Shown here: in pieces, positions 57,469-64,000 of the stretch
Layout of the letters: every line of letters starts with the position of its first letter
Numbering within the stretch: position 1 is the first letter of the stretch
Assembly (NCBI GenBank): GCA_010015655.1
Contig: ML976688.1
Location: 160,951-224,950, forward strand
Direction of reading: 5' to 3'
DNA from: Bimuria novae-zelandiae CBS 107.79
Lineage: Eukaryota; Ascomycota; Dothideomycetes; Pleosporales; Didymosphaeriaceae
Length of the DNA: 64,000 bases
Notes under the pieces: generated by a model
Database searches by the model: none
What the model saw: the letters and a program-made list of their open reading frames with translations, nothing else
Told to the model about the DNA's origin: nothing
Program-made: the position numbers and the translations under genes

Positions 57469-57629
57469 TATAAGGGACTAGGCGCGTAAGGAGCTAAAGG
57501 TGCTAAAGGAATATTTATAAATTTAATAAAGAGTTTAAAGTTAAGTTTTAGGTATTAAACTTATATATCTAGGGTTCGCATAACTAAGGGTTAAGGATCC
57601 GAGGCAACAACTAGGCGTAGCCTATTTTA
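57469..57629 (-). repeat. Gypsy-5 5' LTR
   Basis: 161 bp, partner of 43016-43176, followed by GTAAG. Confidence 0.9.
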
Positions 57630-57634
57630 GTAAG

Positions 57635-57776
57635 AAAGTAGTAATAGCCTTTACTAAGGATCTAAGTTTAAAAGTAAAAGTAAAAAAAGCTATATAGGAC
57701 TAAAAGGTAACGTATTTAAGCTTTAAGCCTAGAGTTACTATTAATAATAGTAAGCCTCCTTTAAACCTATCCACTT
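57635..57776 (+). pseudogene. Copia-1 gag relic, last fragment
   Basis: Reads VVIAFTKDLSLKVKVKKAI, LSFKPRVTINNSKPPLNLS, then is cut by the Gypsy-7 LTR. Copia pol and 3' LTR are absent from the window. Confidence 0.55.
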
Positions 57777-58155
57777 TATTATGAGGTGCTCACACCTTGG
57801 TCCGATCCAGGTTAGGACAGTAAGGCTAAAGCAGCACTTTATAAATTATTTAGTAGTATAAGTTAATGCAATAACTTAGCGCGTAGCTCCATAATCTAAT
57901 CTTATAATAAATAAAATAACTATTAGTCTATATAGAAGAACGTACTTGCATAAAAGATATATAAGTTAACTATAGGAAGCGTAATAAAAAAAACTATTTA
58001 GTATATATCCATAGCCTGCTTAGTTACTTAGTACTACTAATTAACTAAGTAATTACGTAACATAGGGCTAGCTTCTTAGCGTGCCTATTAAGGTTATTTT
58101 GGCTATTAGTCTTATTAAGCGCCTATTCTCTTTCTTTTATCCTTAGTTTATAATA
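57777..58155 (-). repeat. Gypsy-7 3' LTR
   Basis: About 379 bp, similar in reverse to the Gypsy-4 LTR (shared AAATTATTTAGTAGTATAAG and GTTAACTATA tracts). It has one copy fewer of the internal ~50-bp U3 repeat, which accounts for most of the length difference. Confidence 0.85.
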
Positions 58156-58190
58156 CTATTTCCCCTTTTAGTCTTTATCCTTAAAGTGTT

Positions 58191-58844
58191 ATGCTCGCTA
58201 ACTATTTGTCTAGTACTTATTATCGCCGTAAGCTTATTATTACTATTAAGGTATACAGGACTATTATAGTATTAAAGTGCTTAAACTATAATGCCTACTC
58301 GCAGGTTTACAAAGTATCTTTTTATTCTAAGAAGTGTAATAAGTGCCTAAAAAAGGGCGCTTAGTACAACATAGCTATTACTTGCAACAAGTTTTCTTAT
58401 CTAGTAGCTAAAAAATAAAAATTAGATGCGTAGATACTAGAGGCGCGAAAGGAGCAGGATGCTACGTTTAAGACTTTATATATAGCTTATGTAAAAGAAG
58501 AGCGTTTATTAAAATAATTAGCTCTTAATGCGAAGCGAGCTAAGAAAGTAATTATTATTAAAAGCGCTACTTTAAAGGAGCTAAATAAGAATCTAGCCTA
58601 GCCTATCTAGCCTGCTAGTCCCGTCAAGCTAACTCCTATTATTTAGTTAGTTATAAAAGCGCTTTCTTTTAACTTCTAGGATAATCTTATCCTACTATTA
58701 TCCTAGTTCCTTAGTTTTAGTGTTTCTAGGTTTTTTCTATAGAAATCCTCTAGTACTATATTACAGTTAGTAAGATTTTTTACTAGTTCTTACGTATTAT
58801 AGTTCTCTGGCCATCCTTTCTATTTTACTAAGTACTTATACTAA
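58191..58844 (+). pseudogene. Gypsy-7 antisense frame with Zn2Cys6 cluster
   Basis: A 217-codon frame from the ATG at 58191 to TAA at 58842-58844, broken only by RIP-type stops. The cluster at 58278-58367 reads CLNYNAYSQVY...KKCNKCLKKGA-Y. With Tyr counted as former Cys the spacing is C-x2-C-x6-C-x8-C-x2-C-x6-C, and the first Cys is 29 codons after the start, exactly as in Gypsy-4. A charged helix follows (KKQKLDAQILEARKEQ-like with stops for Q), then LALNAKRAKKVIIIKSATLKEL. The tail ends SGHPFYFTKYLY, like the Gypsy-4 ending SGHPSHFTKYLY. It overlaps the chromodomain on the minus strand. Confidence 0.75.
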
Positions 58845-61800
58845 TGTCTAATTTTCTATAGATCTTTAATTACTTTAACCTTATATATACTCTTTATCCT
58901 TAAGTTTTAGGTATAACTCTAATTTAGCGTCTAGTGCTGCTAGTTCTAATAATAATTTATAGAAGACTAGGTATATACGTGTATTTATAGGTAACTATAG
59001 TTTAAAATTAACTAGGCTTTTAACTTTTTAAAATTTAAATTATGACAACGAGCGCGGGCTCCTGCATCAAAAGAGTAGATAAGGTAAGTTGGCTCTATTT
59101 CAGCTACACTAAGATGAGGAGACTGTAGGTACACAGGCCCGCAGCGCTTTTGTGCGCGGCCATTGGAGCGGAACAACTAGCCATTCAAGGTAGCTGTGCT
59201 GGGTGCGCGAGCAGCCGCACCCGGGCGTGGCGTGAGGTAGTTGCGCCTCATACGCGAGGTCATGTGACCTGCTAGCATGCGAGGCTGGCACATAAATAGT
59301 CCTTTTTAAAAGTTATTTAAATTTTTGTTTAGCTATATTATCTTAATAATATTTTATAAGAAGAGAACTCTATCCCCCTTTTTAAAGTTTAGTCTTTTAA
59401 TTGTTTTCTTATTTTTATTCTTTACTATTTATATATTCTGCTAGGCGACGTTTCTGCATAGCGTTTTATACAAATCCTTTATAAGTTTTACTTTTTTAGT
59501 TGTATCCTTCGCGATGCTTTCGATATCTAACAGATTCTAGTAAGCTATTAGCTTATATCCGTGGTTGGCGTAGTATAGCAAGTACCCTGTAGTCGCTAAT
59601 CTTGCGCTATTATATACTAGTTAAGCTATTAGTAGTAGCTTAACCTAATTATTTTATAGCTTATTTATATACATCTAGAGGTATTATTATAGTAATTAGT
59701 TAGTTTATTCCGTTTGTCTATCTATCTTTAGGTAGAAGTTCGTCGTGAGCTTATGCTTAATACCTAGTGTAGTAGTAAACGTGGTCTAATATAAAGATGT
59801 AAATATGTTAGCTTTATTAGTAATAAACTTGTCTAGTCATCTAACCTAAGATATAAATTCTTATTTTACTATATAAGGTAGTTCTTCTCCTAATATAGCT
59901 TTCTTAATTAGTATAAATCTCGATTCCTTAGTTAGTTAATAAACTATAACTAAGATAGAGTTATAAGGTCATTTATTTTTTAGTACTAGTAACGCTAGGA
60001 GCTTCACGATAAAGTCTATAATTATACTAGACTGTAGTCTTAGGGGCGATTATAGTAGTTATAAAAGGCTATAAGGTTTATATTTCTTAGGTTTATTTTA
60101 GTAACATGCTAAATAGTTACTTAGTACCTTTTATACTATATACTATAGCCTAAGAATAGTATATTTATTCGCGATTTAGCGCGTTATTTTTATAATTTTT
60201 AGGTGTCCTTATTCCTTATCTTCGTGTTGTCTTTTAACTAATAGTAGTACTACTTAGTTACTTATTTGCACCCTATTTCTATAATCGTGCATAGATAACT
60301 TTTAAGCCTAATTTAGGTTATACGCGTGTTAATTATTATTTATAAGCCTTTTATAGTCCTAGAAGTTAGCTATAAGAGGTCTATAATAGGTGAGGTCTAC
60401 GTGTTGTGCTTCTAATATAGGCGCGAGCTACGTCTTATTATAGCGTAGCGTTCTATCCTCTACCTTCATAAAAATAGCCTTATAGTCGACGTCGCTTTCT
60501 TCTTTTATAAGATTAGATTATCTACTAAAGGCGTCTGCTACTCTATTAGCTATTCCTACTAGGTAGGTAATTTAAAAGTCGTACTCTACTAATCATTTAG
60601 ACTACTTAGCTTGTCTTTTACTAAGTTTCTTCGTAATTATGAAATAAATAAGGTTTAGGTAATTAAAAAAAACTTTTACTTAATACTTTACTTTTTAAGC
60701 TGCGCTTCCTACTATTTAAAATAATTAATAATTATTAAAAGCTTCTTATTATAAATCTTACATTTAAGTTCTGCTCCTAAGAACTTTTTTAAATAGTAGA
60801 ATACTAGTCTTTATTTCTTATTATTATATTCTTTTAGGAATATAGCTCCTAGCGCGTAGTCTAATGCATTAGTGTAGATATAATACTATCGCTCTAGGTT
60901 GTACATTTATAGTAATAGCGTAGTTAGGAATAGATATTTTAGCTACTTAAAAGCCTTTATCACTTCTTCCTGTAGTTGTTACTATTTACTAGTCTTAGTA
61001 AGTTCTATTAGCGAAGCGATTGTGGTAGAGTAGTTACTAATAAATTTATAATAGAAGTTAGTAAAACTGAAGAAAAACTAGATATCTTTTACTAATTTTA
61101 GTAAAGGCTAATTTTTTATTATTACGATATTTTTTATCCATTTTAACGCCTTCCTGGGATATTATAAATCCTAGGTATTCCGTTTTTGTGATATGAAACT
61201 TGCACTTCTTAGGGTATAGGAGTAGTCTATGCTTCTATAGCTTTTTAAATACCTTTTAAACGTGCTCCTTGTATTCTTTAAAGGAATTGCTCGAATAGAT
61301 TAGCACATTATCTAGATACGCTATATAAAATATGTCTAAGTATTTATATAGAACTTAGTTTATAAGTTTTTAAAAGGTTGTTGGGGCGTTTGTTAACTCT
61401 ATTAGCATAACTATATACTTAAAAAGACTGTATTATGTATAAAAGGCGGTTTTCTATTTATATACCCTTACTATTTATATCTAATAGAATCTATTCTAGA
61501 TATTAAACTTCGTAAACTACTTAGCTCTATAGAGTTAGTCTATAAGCTCCGTGATTATGGGTAATAAGTATTAATTCTTAACTATTAGGGCGTTTAGCTA
61601 TCTATAATTTATATAGAGCTATAGCCTGCCGCCCTTCTTTAGTATAAAGAGTATTGGGAAGGCCGTAGGACTCTAGCTAGGCTACTATGTTTTAGAATAG
61701 AAATTCTTTTTTAATAGTTCCTTTAACTCTTTCTCTTAGTTTTATATAATAGGCCATAGGCGCTTTAGCTATAACTTAGCTTCTTTAACTAGTAGTATTT

Positions 61801-62560
61801 TATAATCCTACTTTTAGTATTTAGGTAGGACTATCTTGTTGTGTTCCTTAAATAAGTCCATAAATTCTTAGCACTTTGCTAGTAGACTAGGATTTTTATT
61901 AACTATTTTAGCTAATTATACCTATAGATAGTATACCTATTCTAGGTGTTCCTATAGGATCCTGCTGATCTTATAAACTAATATCATTTATATTATAAAT
62001 GCCTAGTCCTCCTCCTTTTTCTAAGGTTCCTGGGGGTTTCCCTTCTATCGTGGCTCTACCTAAGTCGTCGCGAGTGGTTTCTTAGGTAGGATTATCCTTG
62101 TAAGCTAATCTATTTCTAGATTATATTACTTAAGCTATTTATAACTAATACTAGCTTCTATGTCTCCTATTTTAGTAATAGTAAAGACGTGTTAGCTTTT
62201 TAGGCCTTTAATATTAACCTACACTAGCGCTGTTTTTAGGCGTAACTAACTATTACTATATTTTTATAATTAGGTCTTATTCGCAAGTCTTATTTATAAT
62301 AGTATTTCCTCATTATAATAGGGTATATTATATTTTTTATTACTTCTAGGGCTATTAGACCCACGTTTACCCTTAGATTAATAAGTACTTTAATACGATA
62401 TTTATATATTATAATGTTCTTAATTAGGCGCTTCTTAACTTGGCGAGTATCTACTTAATAAGCTGTAGTAATTATATTATTACTAGTATAGCTTATTACT
62501 TAATAATACCCTAGTTTTTTAAGTCCTTAGGCTTGCTATCCGGGTCCGTGGCTTCCTAAA
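58720..62560 (-). pseudogene. Gypsy-7 pol relic (protease to chromodomain)
   Basis: The chromodomain reads QYKYLVK-KGWPENYNT followed by ELVKNLTNCN (about 58728-58880). The integrase C-terminal block has VYNSARLATTGYLLYYANHG (about 59550-59620). RT has IAYLDNVLIYSSN (about 61290-61330). RNase H lies between. The protease region is near 62330-62400. All carry RIP stops. The frame is interrupted by the solo LTR at 59041-59292. Confidence 0.82.
59041..59292 (-). mobile_element. Solo LTR of the Gypsy-2 family
   Basis: 252 bp, TATGACAACG...GCTGGCACA, similar to the Gypsy-2 LTRs (shared ACACTAAGATGAGGAGACTG and TACACAGGCC). It is flanked by a perfect target duplication TAAAT (59036-59040, 59293-59297). 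GC-rich and almost unmutated, in contrast to Gypsy-7 around it. The 60-codon minus-strand open frame inside it is chance. Confidence 0.92.
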
Positions 62561-64000
62561 TTTAGTTTTTAACCTAAGCTAGTTTCGAGAGTTCCTTAAT
62601 TTTATACAACTTATAATATTAATAGTATATACTATAGACTTTTTTAATTCTATTAGATTTATATATATCTAGAATTCCGTGTTAAGAGTAATTTAAAGTA
62701 AGATATTCGTGTGCTACAAGCGCGTAGTAGCTTAGTTAGTTTTTAGAGGAGGCTACTTTCTCTTACAGGCTTAGATGCGCTAAGCACTATAGGTAATACT
62801 TATCCTATTAGATAGACAGGTGGGTTTCCTCGTATCCTGTCTAGGTCACTCTTATAACGCTTCTAGGATCGTGAGGATTTATGTCGCGTGGAAACCATCC
62901 AGTCGCGTATTTCTGCTAGGCATGGGTATTATAAGTGTCTTTGTAGCACCCATGCTAGCTATTCTACTTATAATATTTTATTTAATAAAGTAGAAAGTGG
63001 TTATAGTAGTTCTTAGGTACTCTACACTAGTTTTTATCTAACTAATAATAGTCTAGGTTATTAGGGATACGAGCTACCTTAGCTTATCCCTTATAATATT
63101 ATTAGTATCCTTTTTTAGTATATTACTACTATTCCGCACATACGTATTATTTAACTATTATAATTTAATATAAATGGCATGCTAAAACTTCTTATATTAT
63201 TTTATTAGCTAGTAGGCGTCCTAAGTATGTAGTTCTTATACTACTATTTTTTATGTATACTAAAGTAGGTAGTATAACTTATTATTATATACCTAGTATG
63301 TTCCTTCTACTAGTTAGCTAAAAATATTATACTTTTATAGAACTATTTATTCTTCTACTTATTTTATTAGATTAGGGATCTCTTACATAAGGGCCTTAAT
63401 CGTATAAGTTAGGGTAAAAGTAATTATTACTATATTAAGGATGTTAGTTGCGTTAACCTCTATCTTTTACTTCTTATATTCTCTAGCAAAGTGTCCTTAT
63501 TCTTTATAATAAAGACATGCTTTGTCCTTGTATTATTATTATCTTTCTTTAGAGGATATAGAATTCTTGCCCTGCCTAGGTCCTCCGATCTTCTAGTTCT
63601 AGTTAGCCTGTTTTTTGTGCCACTAAGCTTTATTAGCTATAATAATATCTTTATCTTTATCTTAAATTATAGACTACGCATAGTTCTTTAGTTTTATAAA
63701 TACCTATCCTCTACGTTACTTGTCCATTTTTCTCTTGTATAAGTAATTATCTACTTTTATAGCTTAGTTAATAAGCTTTTCTAGGTTGTTAGGCTTTTCC
63801 TAGTAGACTAATTTGTCCTTAATAGCTTCCTTAAGCCCGTTGTAGTAGGGAATTATAAGTAGGACCTTACTTTATTTAACTAGTTTTACTTTAATTTATT
63901 TAAACTCTAGCGTATAGAGTACTACTAACTTTTCCTAGTATAGACGTTAAAGGCGAATCTTAGCCTGGTATTCTTTGTTAATCGTGTTATACATGTTTTT
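62561..64000 (-). pseudogene. Gypsy-7 linker and gag relic (partial)
   Basis: Minus-strand reading. The zinc knuckle is at about 63487-63530 (ACLYYKE-GHFARE, from CxYCxExGHFARxC). To its left is a linker like those of Gypsy-3/4, with a less mutated patch at 62840-62960. Gag continues to the window edge. The 66-codon plus-strand frame at 63491-63691 is a shadow. Confidence 0.7.

Larger units (their letters stand above)
43016..57629 (-). mobile_element. Gypsy-5: LTR retrotransposon containing Gypsy-6
   Basis: A minus-strand element with short LTRs of 161 bp each (43016-43176, 57469-57629) and the perfect target duplication GTAAG (43011-43015, 57630-57634). Without the nested Gypsy-6 (47696-54956 plus one TTAAC) it is about 7.3 kb. 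It inserted in the Copia-1 gag. Its 3' region (43177-45800) is unusually long and holds an antisense Zn2Cys6 frame. Confidence 0.92.
57777..64000 (-). mobile_element. Gypsy-7: LTR retrotransposon, partial at window end
   Basis: A minus-strand element related to Gypsy-3/4. Its 3' LTR (57777-58155) and polypurine tract (AAAAGGGGAAATAG in element sense, 58156-58169) are at the left; gag runs off the window at 64000. Order: 3' LTR, antisense frame, chromodomain, integrase, RNase H, RT, protease, linker, gag. It is interrupted by a solo LTR (59041-59292). The second LTR is outside the window, so the target duplication cannot be tested. Confidence 0.88.

Noticed and set aside
59109..59291. 60-codon minus-strand frame
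   Set aside because: Lies inside the solo LTR of the Gypsy-2 family.

Overview
The window looks like a transposon graveyard from a filamentous ascomycete (Pezizomycotina). Almost every long reading frame can be followed for hundreds of codons without indels but is broken by TAA/TAG where CAA, CAG or TGG would be expected. CpA/TpG is strongly depleted while CpG survives, which is the mark of repeat-induced point mutation (RIP). I see no intact host housekeeping gene, rRNA, tRNA or CRISPR array. The only intact long gene is a pogo-like transposase at 4692-6560.

Layout. (1) 1-14500: a RecQ-type helicase pseudogene (762-1887, resumed 12971-14500) split by an 11 kb minus-strand Ty3/gypsy element, Gypsy-1 (1888-12965, target duplication CGTTG). 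Gypsy-1 carries two pogo elements at TA sites: decayed Pogo-1 in its 3' LTR (2332-4441) and apparently intact Pogo-2 (4594-6712). (2) 14500-19697: decayed sequence with short-period repeat arrays and a third pogo element (16752-18541). (3) 19698-38740: Gypsy-2 (minus) abuts the truncated Gypsy-3 (minus). The 5' LTR of Gypsy-3 is split by Gypsy-4 (plus, 30473-37386, TTAGA). A truncated pogo transposase tail follows. (4) 38811-41302: a solo LTR and unassigned AT-rich DNA. (5) 41303-57776: a Copia element whose gag is broken by a solo LTR (GTATA) and by Gypsy-5 (minus, 43016-57629, GTAAG), which itself holds Gypsy-6 (plus, 47696-54956, TTAAC) in its reverse transcriptase. (6) 57777-64000: Gypsy-7 (minus), with a solo LTR in it (TAAAT), running off the window. 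Element names are labels made for this report.

The most interesting signal is shared by five gypsy elements (1, 4, 5, 6, 7). Each has a reading frame antisense to gag-pol, beside the 3' LTR, whose reading contains a GAL4-like Zn2Cys6 cluster. In Gypsy-1, -4 and -7 the spacing is the same, C-x2-C-x6-C-x8-C-x2-C-x6-C, if Tyr codons that RIP would make from Cys are counted. In Gypsy-4 and Gypsy-7 the frame has nearly the same length (657 and 654 nt) and overlaps the chromodomain on the other strand. In Gypsy-1 a TATA box lies about 50 bp upstream of its ATG. A second shared oddity is a long Cys/His-containing segment between the gag zinc knuckle and the protease. All functional statements rest on reading translations by eye; no database search was possible.
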